From: Paenibacillus methanolicus
Lineage (GTDB): Bacteria; Bacillota; Bacilli; Paenibacillales; Paenibacillaceae
NCBI RefSeq assembly: GCF_008124765.1
Contig: NZ_VNHS01000001.1
Coordinates: 372,001 to 436,000 of the forward strand
DNA: 64,000 nucleotides
Direction: 5' to 3'
Position numbers and translations under genes: made by a program. Each line of letters begins with the position of its first letter. Within the stretch, counting starts at the first letter, position 1. The notes beneath the pieces were generated by a model. It worked only from the letters and a program-made list of their open reading frames with translations. It made no database searches and was not told the origin of the DNA. This document shows positions 17,746-26,101 of this stretch, one piece after another.

Positions 17746-18443
17746 AGACGATTCTGATTATCGAAGACGATTCCGTCATCGCCGAAGTGCAGAAGGACTA
17801 CTTGGAGGCAAGCGGCTATGCCGTGGAGATCGCGGCAAGCGGCGAGCTTGGCCTGCAGAAAGCGCTGGATGGCGAGATCGATCTCATTTTGCTGGATCTC
17901 ATGCTTCCCGGCGTGGACGGCTACGAGATTTGCAAACAAGTGAGGCGTACGAAGAATATCCCGATTCTGATGGTGTCCGCGAAGAAAGAGGAGATCGACA
18001 AGATCCGCGGCCTCGGCCTCGGCGCGGACGACTATATTAGCAAACCGTTCAGCGTCGGCGAATTGGTCGCGCGCGTGAAAGCGCATCTAAGTCGGTTCGA
18101 GAGGTTGACCATGCAAAGTCCTGGGGCGGCGCCACAGCCGAAAGACGAGCTGCGATTGAACGAATTGACCATCGACAAGCTGGCGCGCAAGGTGTTCGTC
18201 CGCGAACGCGAGGCGCAGCTGACGACGAAAGAGTACGACCTGCTGCTCTATATGGTGTCGAATCCGAACCGGGTGTTCCGCAAGGATGAGCTGTTCGAGC
18301 GAATCTGGGGCTTCGACGCCATGGGAGACAACGCGACGGTCACCGTGCACATCAGCAAGCTGCGCGAGAAGATCGAGCGGCAGCCGTCGAAGCCGGTCAT
18401 GATCGAGACGATCTGGGGCGTCGGCTATCGATTTAACGTGTAA
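17742..18443 (+). CDS. OmpR-family response regulator
   Basis: A 233-residue regulator. The receiver domain has the acidic pair E8/D9-D10, phospho-acceptor D52 (LLDLMLP) and the conserved K in SKPFS. The C-terminal winged-helix DNA-binding domain (about 135-230) has the wing region TVTVHISKLREKIE. ATG 17742 overlaps the kinase stop, so the two are coupled. It likely controls its own operon from upstream of 13739, where no clear direct-repeat site is obvious to me. Confidence 0.93.
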   Translation: MKTILIIEDDSVIAEVQKDYLEASGYAVEIAASGELGLQKALDGEIDLILLDLMLPGVDGYEICKQVRRTKNIPILMVSAKKEEIDKIRGLGLGADDYISKPFSVGELVARVKAHLSRFERLTMQSPGAAPQPKDELRLNELTIDKLARKVFVREREAQLTTKEYDLLLYMVSNPNRVFRKDELFERIWGFDAMGDNATVTVHISKLREKIERQPSKPVMIETIWGVGYRFNV

Positions 18444-18483
18444 CGCGCGTGTCGGAATCGGTATTGAAATAGGAAAGTGAGCG

Positions 18484-18518
18484 AGGAGTATTGCTTAACG
18501 GCAAGACTCCTTTATTTT
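18484..18518 (+). terminator. Terminator after two-component operon
   Basis: GAGGAGTATTGC pairs with GCAAGACTCCT around TTAACG with one mismatch, followed by TTATTTTG. Confidence 0.65.
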
Positions 18519-18566
18519 GCGTTATGATTCGGAGGATTCTTGGATTGTCCGGGGGAAGCCGCTCGA

Positions 18567-18583
18567 TTACATTTGACATGTAA
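18567..18583. promoter_or_regulatory. Inverted repeat upstream of surface glycosidase
   Basis: TTACATTTGACATGTAA is an inverted repeat with 6 bp arms and a 5 bp centre, lying 34 bp upstream of the glycosidase start. It is placed like an operator. The regulator is unknown. Confidence 0.4.
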
Positions 18584-18617
18584 CGGGGAGAACCCGAACG
18601 ATGAAAGGAGTTATCTG

Positions 18618-21600
18618 ATGAAGAAAACGCTTACGTTGTGCTTGGCGCTAATGCTATTGCTCGGCGCCGTCATGGCATCGTCCGGCTTTGCGGAGACGCC
18701 GCAAGCAGAAGAGTCCGCGATCGAGGAAGCGGATCAGGAGGCGGTCGAGCCGCAATCGGCCGCACCTGCATCGGCGGCTGACGGGATTGCTTATGAAGCG
18801 GAAACCGCGGGCAATACGATGACCGGCAACGCCTCGGTCTCCGATTGCGAAGGCTGCTCCGGCGGCAAGAAGGTCGGCGGCTTGTATCAAGGCAGCTCGC
18901 TGCGGATGACGGGCATCGCAGTCGCCGAAGCCGGCAGCTATTACGCCGTCATCGACTATATATCCGGCGATCCGCGCAGCGCGGATATTAGCGTGAACGG
19001 AGGTGCCGCGAAGCATGTCGAGTTCAAGAAAACAGCGGATTGGAACACCGTCGGTACACAGACGGTCATGGTGGATCTGGCCGCTGGCGCGAACGAGATC
19101 GCATTCGACGACGGGAACGGCTATTCGCCGGATATCGACCGCATGACGATCGTGCCGGCAGCGCAAAGATATGAAGGGGAAGCCGCAGGCAACACGCTAA
19201 GCGGCAATGCCTCCGTCAACGATTGCGCCGCCTGCTCCGATGGCAAGAAAGTCGGCAACTTGTACCAAGGCGCAAGCGTGCGAGTGAACGGCATTCAAGT
19301 TCCCGAAGCCGGCGCCTATGAAATTACCGTTCACTATGTCTCGGGCGATCCGAGGTCGTTCTCCGTCAGCGTGAACGACGGTCCGGCTCAAAGCATCCTG
19401 TTCGCCAAGACGGCGGACTGGGATACGGTCGGCACGCGGAAGATCAACGTCGCCCTGCAAGCCGGCGACAACAGCATCCTGTTCGCCGACGGCGGCGGAT
19501 ACGCGCCGGACTTGGACCGAATCACGGTCGCGCCGCTTGCCGGCGAAGTCGTGGCGGGCTGCGAGCAAGCGGCCGCCGATCCGCAGCCGCCTGCCGGAGA
19601 GCCGGTAAGGACGAAGGCGTTCGGCGCGATAACCGTCAAAGAATATGCGGGTCATGTGCTCATCGAACAAGGCGCGTCCGCGATTCTATACGATTTGGAT
19701 AGCGGGCTTGCCTCTTACAGATGGAACGGTAAGACGATCGCGAAGGGCGTCTACAGCAAGTTCGGCGACTTGGCGAGCAGCTGTTATGGCGAGCACCGAT
19801 TCGCGATGGACGAAGTAAAGCCGGTAACGGACGGTTTCGGCATTGGAATCGAAGCGACGTTCGTCAACGAGGAATCAGGCAAACCCGTTCTTCGTCAAAC
19901 GTACAGTATATACGCGGGCCAACCGTTCTTCCTGACGCGAACGGAAGCCGAAGGCGACGGGGAGCTGGCCGCGAATTATTTCGCTCCGCTCGTCACGAAT
20001 ACGAAAGGCGGCATCGACATCGGCAGCTACGAGGATGCCCGCGTGTTGGCCGTCCCTTACGACAACGACATGTGGGTTCGCTATCAAGCGGTGCCGATCA
20101 ACGCCTCCGACACGAGCTACGAGGTGACGGCAGTCTACGACAATGCGAGCCGCGACGGCCTCGTTCTCGGGTCGGTCACGCACGATACATGGAAGACCGG
20201 CATCGATTTCATCGGCGAAGCGAATAAGCTGAACGCGCTCAGCGCGTATGGCGGCGCGTCGTCCGCGAAGACGCATGACTCGCAGTCTCACGGGACGGTG
20301 ACGGGAGCGAACCTTACGTCGCCGACGATCTTCGTCGGCTACTACGACGATTACCGGGATGGCTTGGAGGCCTATGGCGAAGCCAACGCGGTGATCGCGC
20401 CGCCGCTCGCCTTCGCCTCCGGCGTACCGCAAGGCGTGCCCGTCGGCTGGAACAGCTGGGGCGCCCGCGGCAGCTCGCTATCCTATCAGGACGTCATCGA
20501 TACATCGAATTATTACAAGAATCAACTCCGTGCCATGAACAACGACGGCATCACGTATATCAACATGGACTCGTACTGGGATAACTTAAGCGACCAGCAG
20601 CTGGCCGACGCCGTTGCCGCGATCCGCGCGAACGGCCAGAAGGCCGGCATCTACTGGGGGCCATTCGTCTACTGGGGCAATAACATGGAGCAGCCCGTGG
20701 ACGGCTCCTCCTATAAGTACGGAGATATCGTGCTGCGCGATCAGGATGGCAATCCGCTCCCGACGCTGGACGGGGCGTACGCCGTCGACCCGACGCATCC
20801 CGGGACCCAAGAACGCATGGATTATTTCCTCGGCAAATTCGAGCGGCTCGGGTTCGAATATATCAAGCTGGACTTCCTGACGCACGGCGCGCTGGAAGGC
20901 AAACATTACGATACTGACGTGCAGACGGGCACGCAGGCGTACAACGAAGGCATGACATACGTGACGAACGCGGTAGGCAACTCCATGTTCATCAGCGCGT
21001 CGATCGCGCCGATGTTCCCGAGCCAGTACGCGCATAGCCGCCGGATCGCGACCGATACGTTCGGCAGCATCGGCGACACCGAATATCAGCTGAACGCGCT
21101 CACCTACGGCTGGTGGCAGAACGGTACGATTTATCGCTATACGGATCCAGACCATATGACGCTTGCGCAGGCAGCGACGCTCGAAGAGGCGCGCAGCCGC
21201 GTCAATTCGGCGGTCATCACGGGCACGGTATTCCTCGGCTCCGACGACGTGAACGATCCGAAAGCGCAAGATTATATGCGCGCGCTCTATGCGAACGAAG
21301 CGGTGCTCGCGGTCGCGAAGAAGGGCAAATCCTTCCGCGCGATCGAAGGCGACACGGGCGCGAAAGCGGCGGAGAGCTTCGTGCTCGGCGACGGCGGCGC
21401 GTATTATTTGGCGGTATTCAATTACGGCGGCGAGGCGGCGGAGAAGCCGGTATCGCTCGAGCGGGCGGGACTAGACGCGAACCGGACTTACGTGGCGACA
21501 GAGCTCTGGAGCGGCGCGACGTCGAACGTGAAAGCAACGCTTGCCGTATCGCTCGGGGCGGCCGCGTCGAAGCTGTATAAGCTGACGCCTGTATCGGACG

Positions 21601-22907
21601 GAGGCTCGAACCCGACTCCCGGCGGCGGCGCGACCGCGCCGAATCCGCCGGTAACGCCGGAGAAGAAGAGCGACGGCGACTTGTCCGCCGCGGTGAAGGT
21701 GCAGCCGTCGACCGATGGCAGCGCGGCAGCGCAAGTCGATACGGAGGGGGCGCTTGCGCTCATCAAGCAAGCGAAAGAAGGGACCACGACGTTTGCGATC
21801 AAGTTGACGGCGACGAGCGCTGTCTCTGGCATGACGATTCACATCGCTAGAACGCTGGCGGACCAAGCGATCGAAGCCGCGGGGAAGCATGCCGCCGCCC
21901 GGTTCGAGAGTCCGTTCGGCACGTATACGATTACGTTCGCGAAGCTGCAGTCGGCTGCAGACGAGAAGGGCAATGTTCAGATCGGCATAGGTGAACCGAA
22001 GGCCGAAGAGATGGCGGCGTTGGAGGCGGTGCTGCCGGCCGACTATGAGACGCTCGAATCGGCCGCGATTCGGATCGGCACGGCCCAAGAGACCGGGAGC
22101 GTGGCGCAATCTTCTCCGCCATACGGCGACCTTGCCGTCATGCACTCGTTCTTATTAGACATGAAACCGGATGGTGCGCAATCGGTGTTCGTCATCCGAT
22201 TCGATGGTTCGGGCGATCTCGTTCCGATTCCCGCAAAGCTTCATAAGCGGCCGGATGGCCGCTACGAATCGACATTTCCCTCTTCTGGATTTGGTAGTTA
22301 CGCCGTGATCTCCGGATCGCGAAGCTTTGCCGACGCGAATGGACATTGGGCGGAGGCATCAATTAACCGCTTGGCATCTCAGCTCGTCTTGAACGGAGAG
22401 TCGGGAGATGTCTTCGCGCCGAATGAGCCGGTGACGCGGGCGGTGTTCGCTAGTTTGCTCGTACGCGCGATAGGGCTCGGCGGCGAAGGCGCGTCCCTCC
22501 CTAGCGCGTTCGTAGACGTCGAAGGGAAGGCCTGGTTCACCGGCAACGTCGGGACGGCGGTTGCGGCCGGACTCGCGCAGGGAGCGGCGGATGGGAGATT
22601 CCGTCCGGATGACGTGATAACGAGGCAGGAGATGGTGGTCATGCTAATCAAGGCGCTGTCGCTATTTCAACCGAACACGCAGTCGGATACAGGCGCCGCC
22701 GCAGACGGAAGTTTGAGCAGCTTCGCAGACGGAGCAGCGGCGTCCGACTGGGCGCGGCAGGCGCTTGCAGCCGCCGTTCAAGCCGGCCTCCTGCAGGGCA
22801 ATGCCGCCGGGGAACTGCTTCCGCGGCATCCGGCGACGCGCGCGGAGACGGCCGTGCTGCTTGACCGGCTGCTGGATATGCTAGGGTTTACAATGGCGAA
22901 GTCGTAA
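18618..22907 (+). CDS. Surface-anchored clan GH-D-like glycosidase with two CBM-like modules and SLH repeats
   Basis: A 1429-residue secreted enzyme. Signal peptide at 1-24. Two tandem carbohydrate-binding-like modules at about 55-178 and 182-312 (each starting YE-E-AGNT-GNASV). The catalytic region, about 330-1000, resembles GH27/GH36 alpha-galactosidases: WNSWG at its barrel start, nucleophile D752 in YIKLDFL and probable acid/base D813 in HSRRIATD. A proline/glycine linker and an unassigned beta-rich region follow. Three SLH repeats (about 1235-1429) should tether it to the cell wall. ATG 18618 was chosen because AAAGGAG precedes it and it starts the signal peptide. The 31658 gene is a cytosolic paralogue of the catalytic part. 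The exact bond cleaved cannot be read; an alpha-galactoside or related alpha-glycoside is likely. Confidence 0.88.
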   Translation: MKKTLTLCLALMLLLGAVMASSGFAETPQAEESAIEEADQEAVEPQSAAPASAADGIAYEAETAGNTMTGNASVSDCEGCSGGKKVGGLYQGSSLRMTGIAVAEAGSYYAVIDYISGDPRSADISVNGGAAKHVEFKKTADWNTVGTQTVMVDLAAGANEIAFDDGNGYSPDIDRMTIVPAAQRYEGEAAGNTLSGNASVNDCAACSDGKKVGNLYQGASVRVNGIQVPEAGAYEITVHYVSGDPRSFSVSVNDGPAQSILFAKTADWDTVGTRKINVALQAGDNSILFADGGGYAPDLDRITVAPLAGEVVAGCEQAAADPQPPAGEPVRTKAFGAITVKEYAGHVLIEQGASAILYDLDSGLASYRWNGKTIAKGVYSKFGDLASSCYGEHRFAMDEVKPVTDGFGIGIEATFVNEESGKPVLRQTYSIYAGQPFFLTRTEAEGDGELAANYFAPLVTNTKGGIDIGSYEDARVLAVPYDNDMWVRYQAVPINASDTSYEVTAVYDNASRDGLVLGSVTHDTWKTGIDFIGEANKLNALSAYGGASSAKTHDSQSHGTVTGANLTSPTIFVGYYDDYRDGLEAYGEANAVIAPPLAFASGVPQGVPVGWNSWGARGSSLSYQDVIDTSNYYKNQLRAMNNDGITYINMDSYWDNLSDQQLADAVAAIRANGQKAGIYWGPFVYWGNNMEQPVDGSSYKYGDIVLRDQDGNPLPTLDGAYAVDPTHPGTQERMDYFLGKFERLGFEYIKLDFLTHGALEGKHYDTDVQTGTQAYNEGMTYVTNAVGNSMFISASIAPMFPSQYAHSRRIATDTFGSIGDTEYQLNALTYGWWQNGTIYRYTDPDHMTLAQAATLEEARSRVNSAVITGTVFLGSDDVNDPKAQDYMRALYANEAVLAVAKKGKSFRAIEGDTGAKAAESFVLGDGGAYYLAVFNYGGEAAEKPVSLERAGLDANRTYVATELWSGATSNVKATLAVSLGAAASKLYKLTPVSDGGSNPTPGGGATAPNPPVTPEKKSDGDLSAAVKVQPSTDGSAAAQVDTEGALALIKQAKEGTTTFAIKLTATSAVSGMTIHIARTLADQAIEAAGKHAAARFESPFGTYTITFAKLQSAADEKGNVQIGIGEPKAEEMAALEAVLPADYETLESAAIRIGTAQETGSVAQSSPPYGDLAVMHSFLLDMKPDGAQSVFVIRFDGSGDLVPIPAKLHKRPDGRYESTFPSSGFGSYAVISGSRSFADANGHWAEASINRLASQLVLNGESGDVFAPNEPVTRAVFASLLVRAIGLGGEGASLPSAFVDVEGKAWFTGNVGTAVAAGLAQGAADGRFRPDDVITRQEMVVMLIKALSLFQPNTQSDTGAAADGSLSSFADGAAASDWARQALAAAVQAGLLQGNAAGELLPRHPATRAETAVLLDRLLDMLGFTMAKS

Positions 22908-22968
22908 GTTGAACTTATCATAGAGGCGGCCGTTTCTTGCAAGCAAGGAAATCGTATGCAGCAAATTA

Positions 22969-23002
22969 GGCGCCAGAGGATCACACCCTCTGGCGCTTTT
23001 TT
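22969..23002 (+). terminator. Rho-independent terminator after surface glycosidase
   Basis: GCGCCAGAGG pairs with CCTCTGGCGC around ATCACAC, followed by six T. Confidence 0.9.
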
Positions 23003-23025
23003 CGTGTTTATCACACAGGAAAATG

Positions 23026-23054
23026 TTGACAGACTTACACCTGTAAGATATTCT
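23026..23054 (+). promoter_or_regulatory. Sigma-A promoter with operator-like palindrome in its spacer
   Basis: TTGACA at 23026-23031, a 17 bp spacer and TATTCT at 23049-23054. The spacer contains CTTACA-CC-TGTAAG (23034-23047), a perfect 6-2-6 inverted repeat placed to block RNA polymerase. The expected start of transcription, about 23061, coincides with the ATG of the regulator gene. Confidence 0.75.
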
Positions 23055-23060
23055 TTACAC

Positions 23061-23393
23061 ATGGAAGATAAAAATAAACATATTCATGGCGACAAGCTGC
23101 TGGCCGTTCTGGCGGCGCTCGCGAATCCCCACCGGCTGCGAATCGTCGCAGCGCTGGCCACCGGCGGCCGCAACTACGTCAGTCAACTTGCGCGCGAGGT
23201 CGGCATCAGCCGCCCGTTGCTGCATCTCCACCTGCAGAAGCTTCAAGAGGCCGGTCTTGTAACGAGTCAACTGGAGTTATCGCATGATGGCAAAGCTTTG
23301 AATTATTTTGAAGTCCGCGACTTTGGCTTTGAGCTCTCTCCGGCGACCATCGCCGAAGCGGCGAAGTCTCTGACTATCGACCCGGAAAGGTGA
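23061..23393 (+). CDS. ArsR-type winged-helix regulator, probably translated from a leaderless mRNA
   Basis: A 110-residue DNA-binding protein. The winged helix-turn-helix runs from about 12 to 85, with the recognition region ISRPLLHLHLQKLQEAGLV, typical of ArsR-family proteins. It has no cysteine, so the classical thiol metal sites are absent; several histidines are present. There is no Shine-Dalgarno site, and the predicted promoter -10 ends 6 bases before the ATG, so the transcript probably begins at the start codon. The palindrome in its promoter suggests autorepression. It is the first gene of a three-gene operon with two small membrane proteins. Its ligand is unknown. Confidence 0.85.
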   Translation: MEDKNKHIHGDKLLAVLAALANPHRLRIVAALATGGRNYVSQLAREVGISRPLLHLHLQKLQEAGLVTSQLELSHDGKALNYFEVRDFGFELSPATIAEAAKSLTIDPER

Positions 23394-23401
23394 CGATCTC
23401 C

Positions 23402-23659
23402 ATGTCCACGAATTTGTATCTTGTCTCCCTGAGCCTCCCTTTCGTCACGCTGCTGCTCATTTTCGGCATGCGGTATTTCTCGGTCATCCGGCAGGCGCAG
23501 CTTCGCTATGCGAACGACGAGGCTCACCGCCGGCTCGCGGAGCAAGCCGCAACCGCGCAAGCCGAGACGGCGAGCGCGCTCCATTCCATCACGTCCACGC
23601 TTACGGACGTCAATGACCGGCTCATGAAAGTCGAGAAGGTGCTCAAAGGTATCGAGTAG
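23402..23659 (+). CDS. Small membrane protein with coiled-coil tail
   Basis: An 85-residue protein with one transmembrane helix (about 5-24) followed by a basic stretch and an alanine/glutamate-rich helix (about 35-84) that should form a coiled coil facing the cytoplasm. I chose ATG 23402, nine bases after AAAGGTGA. A GTG at 23390 overlapping the regulator stop would lie inside that ribosome site. It is co-transcribed with the ArsR-type gene. Function unknown; its small size and coiled coil suggest a partner-binding role. Confidence 0.65.
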   Translation: MSTNLYLVSLSLPFVTLLLIFGMRYFSVIRQAQLRYANDEAHRRLAEQAATAQAETASALHSITSTLTDVNDRLMKVEKVLKGIE

Positions 23660-23734
23660 CAAATCGGCGCGCCCCTTTTGCGAGGCGTAACAGAAGCTAA
23701 TCGAAGCACCGCAACTAATCCGGGAGGTGCAAGG

Positions 23735-24148
23735 ATGTACGAGGTATCATTGTTTCGTCTCTATTTGCTGCGAGCCGCGTATCTGTTTATCGCGGTGGGG
23801 CTTAGCATCTATGTATTGCCGGACGTCATTCAGCAGGTGATCGATCCGACGCGCGAGTGGGAAATGATGGAGGGCGTCGTCGCTTGCATGCAAGCCGCCT
23901 TATGCGTGCTCTGCTTCGTTGGACTTCGTTATCCGCTGAAGATGCTGCCTTTGCTGGTATGGGAAATGGTATGGAAAGCCATCTGGCTGCTTATCGTCGC
24001 GCTACCGTTATGGATGTCAGGCGAGATGGACGAAGCGACCTGGTCGACGGCGTTCGCCTGTTTCATGGGCATCGTAGCGCCGATCGCCATGCCTTGGCGT
24101 TATCTTTTCAAGAAGTTCGCTTCGCTTACGGGAGACCGTTGGAAGTAG
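23735..24148 (+). CDS. Four-helix membrane protein of unknown function
   Basis: A 137-residue protein with four hydrophobic segments at about 8-28, 47-66, 72-92 and 100-122 and a basic C-terminus (WRYLFKKFA). GGGAGGTG precedes ATG 23735. It is the third gene of the ArsR-type operon. I recognise no family motif. Regulation through the leaderless regulator upstream is likely. Confidence 0.7.
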   Translation: MYEVSLFRLYLLRAAYLFIAVGLSIYVLPDVIQQVIDPTREWEMMEGVVACMQAALCVLCFVGLRYPLKMLPLLVWEMVWKAIWLLIVALPLWMSGEMDEATWSTAFACFMGIVAPIAMPWRYLFKKFASLTGDRWK

Positions 24149-24192
24149 CATGATGCGGAATTCGTTAACGGAGCTGACGGAAAACCGGAAGG

Positions 24193-24221
24193 GCAGCCGA
24201 TCATAGGATCGGCTGTCTTTT
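24193..24221 (+). terminator. Rho-independent terminator after ArsR-type operon
   Basis: CAGCCGATC pairs with GATCGGCTG around ATAG, then TCTTTTG. Confidence 0.8.
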
Positions 24222-24284
24222 GTGCGTGGATAATAAAAGCGGTGCTCCTCGTCACAATGACGATCGGAGCGACGCCTTGGAAAT

Positions 24285-26084
24285 TCATTTCAATCCGCTG
24301 AGCGGAATCCGGATTTGCACCGTCGTGCCGATCCCGAACCGGCTGAAGATTTGGACGCCGTAGGCTTCCCCGAAGGCGAGCTTAATGCGGGCGTCGACGT
24401 TGCGAATACCGAAGCCGGAGCTGCTCTCGCCGTCCCATTCGGGCTGCAGCAGGGCGAGCTTCTCCGGCCGCATGCCCATGCCGTCGTCGATAACGCGGAG
24501 GACGAGGACGTCGTCTTCGACGCGCGCCTTCAGAATAATGTTGATGCCGGCTTCGTCGTCCCAGATCGCATGGTTGATGACGTTCTCGATGAACGGTTGA
24601 AGCATCAGCTTCACGACCGGATAGGGCGACGCCGCTTCGTCGATCTGCTCATGAATATGCAGCAAGCCCTGAAACCGCAGCTGCTGAATGGCGATGTACG
24701 ACTTCGTCAGCCGGAGCTCTTCGCCGAACGTGATAATGCGCTTCCCCTTGTTGAGCGAGATTCGATAGAATTTGGCGAGATGGCCGACCATGTCTTGGAT
24801 GCGCGTATCTTGACTGCGGATGGCGAGCGCCGAGATGGAGGCGAGCGTGTTATATAGAAAATGGGGGTTGATCTGCGCCTGCAGCATGTTCATCTCGGCT
24901 TCCTTCTTGGAAATTTCCTTCTTGTACACCTCGTTGATGAGCGCCTTCATGCGTCCCGCCATCTTGACCATGGCGAAGGAGAGCTGACCGAGCTCGTCGT
25001 GCGACGGGTTGCCCGGCTGCACGTCGAAGTCCTCCCGCTCGATTCGCCGCGTCATCTGGAGCAGTCGTTCGATCCGTTTGGTGAACAACCGGGCCATCGC
25101 GTAGATGAGGAGGATGGCGACCAGCCCGGTGACGAGACCGACCGCGGACAAGCGGGAGAAGGCGCGCTTCACGTTGCTCATCAAGCTGTCGTAGGAGACG
25201 ACCGACACCGTCTTCCAGCCGTTATCGACCGAGCTGTAGACGACGTAGACGCGCTCGCCGTCATACGTGCCGAAGTAGTTGCCCGTCGCGCCTTCTCCCT
25301 GATGGCCGTGAAGCCGTTCGTACAGATTGCGTCCCAGCAGCGATTTGTCCTTGCCGGAGATGATCGTCCCGTCGTCTCCGACGATGAACACGTCCTTGTT
25401 GACGTTCTCCTTCTCCATGAGCGCGAAAATATCCGCCTCGGGGATCTCGAGGGTCAGTATCCCGTACGGGTAGTTCAGGCTGTTGTTGTCCAGCTGCCGG
25501 GCGAGCACGATTCGGTTCGGCTTGCGTTCCTCCATGCCCTGGGCGACCGATTCCTTGGAAGGATTCGTCTCGCCCATAACGGTGAACGTGACGGAACCGT
25601 AGGCTTTCTCGACCGCCCGATACCACGAATGCCGCTTCATGGCGTCGTCCGCACGCCGGATGTACACTTGATCGGCCGGCAAGGTCGGATTGGTCGAATA
25701 GATGACGATGTCCGCGATGTCCGAATTAGTCGCAAGCACGTTATTGAACGTGTTGTTGATATACTCGTACGCCTCGAGATAACCCGTTCCGCTGGAATAG
25801 TCGTTCGTCAGCATCGTTTGAAGCCGACGATCCAGATACAGCGAGGAGGAAATCTTCGAGTAAGCGTCGAGTTTCATCTTCAAATTCGCGCTCACTTGTC
25901 CGGTCGTGCCGGCCATGGAATCGTACATTTGGCGGGTCAGCTCGGTGCGCATCGTCTCGTACGAATAGGCGGCGAACAGCAGGATCGGTCCGAGCGAGAC
26001 GAGGCCGAGCAGCGCGAACAGCTTGTTCCGAAGGCGCATATGCCGGAAAGGCTTCGTTAGGATTGTGATGAGGACGGGCGGCAT
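24285..26084 (-). CDS. LytS/YesM-family sensor histidine kinase
   Basis: A 599-residue membrane kinase. TM1 (about 20-42), a large extracytoplasmic Cache-like sensor (about 45-285), TM2 (about 290-312), HAMP (about 310-365), then the His_kinase domain with QINPHFLYN and phospho-acceptor H408, and a C-terminal ATPase domain (DDGMGMRPEKL, GFGIRNVDARI). On the coding strand CGGAGGAATTCGCTT precedes the ATG at 26084, which I prefer to the TTG seven codons earlier because that would contain the ribosome site. The gene follows its response regulator by 17 bp. Such pairs sense sugars outside the cell and here should control the divergent importer at 27882. Confidence 0.92.
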   Translation of the reverse strand: MPPVLITILTKPFRHMRLRNKLFALLGLVSLGPILLFAAYSYETMRTELTRQMYDSMAGTTGQVSANLKMKLDAYSKISSSLYLDRRLQTMLTNDYSSGTGYLEAYEYINNTFNNVLATNSDIADIVIYSTNPTLPADQVYIRRADDAMKRHSWYRAVEKAYGSVTFTVMGETNPSKESVAQGMEERKPNRIVLARQLDNNSLNYPYGILTLEIPEADIFALMEKENVNKDVFIVGDDGTIISGKDKSLLGRNLYERLHGHQGEGATGNYFGTYDGERVYVVYSSVDNGWKTVSVVSYDSLMSNVKRAFSRLSAVGLVTGLVAILLIYAMARLFTKRIERLLQMTRRIEREDFDVQPGNPSHDELGQLSFAMVKMAGRMKALINEVYKKEISKKEAEMNMLQAQINPHFLYNTLASISALAIRSQDTRIQDMVGHLAKFYRISLNKGKRIITFGEELRLTKSYIAIQQLRFQGLLHIHEQIDEAASPYPVVKLMLQPFIENVINHAIWDDEAGINIILKARVEDDVLVLRVIDDGMGMRPEKLALLQPEWDGESSSGFGIRNVDARIKLAFGEAYGVQIFSRFGIGTTVQIRIPLSGLK

Positions 26085-26101
26085 AAGCGAATTCCTCCGG
26101 A

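Noticed and set aside
24861..26060. 399-codon plus-strand frame opposite the YesM-like kinase
   Set aside because: Low-complexity H/R/V/D pattern typical of an antisense shadow; the kinase motifs are on the other strand.
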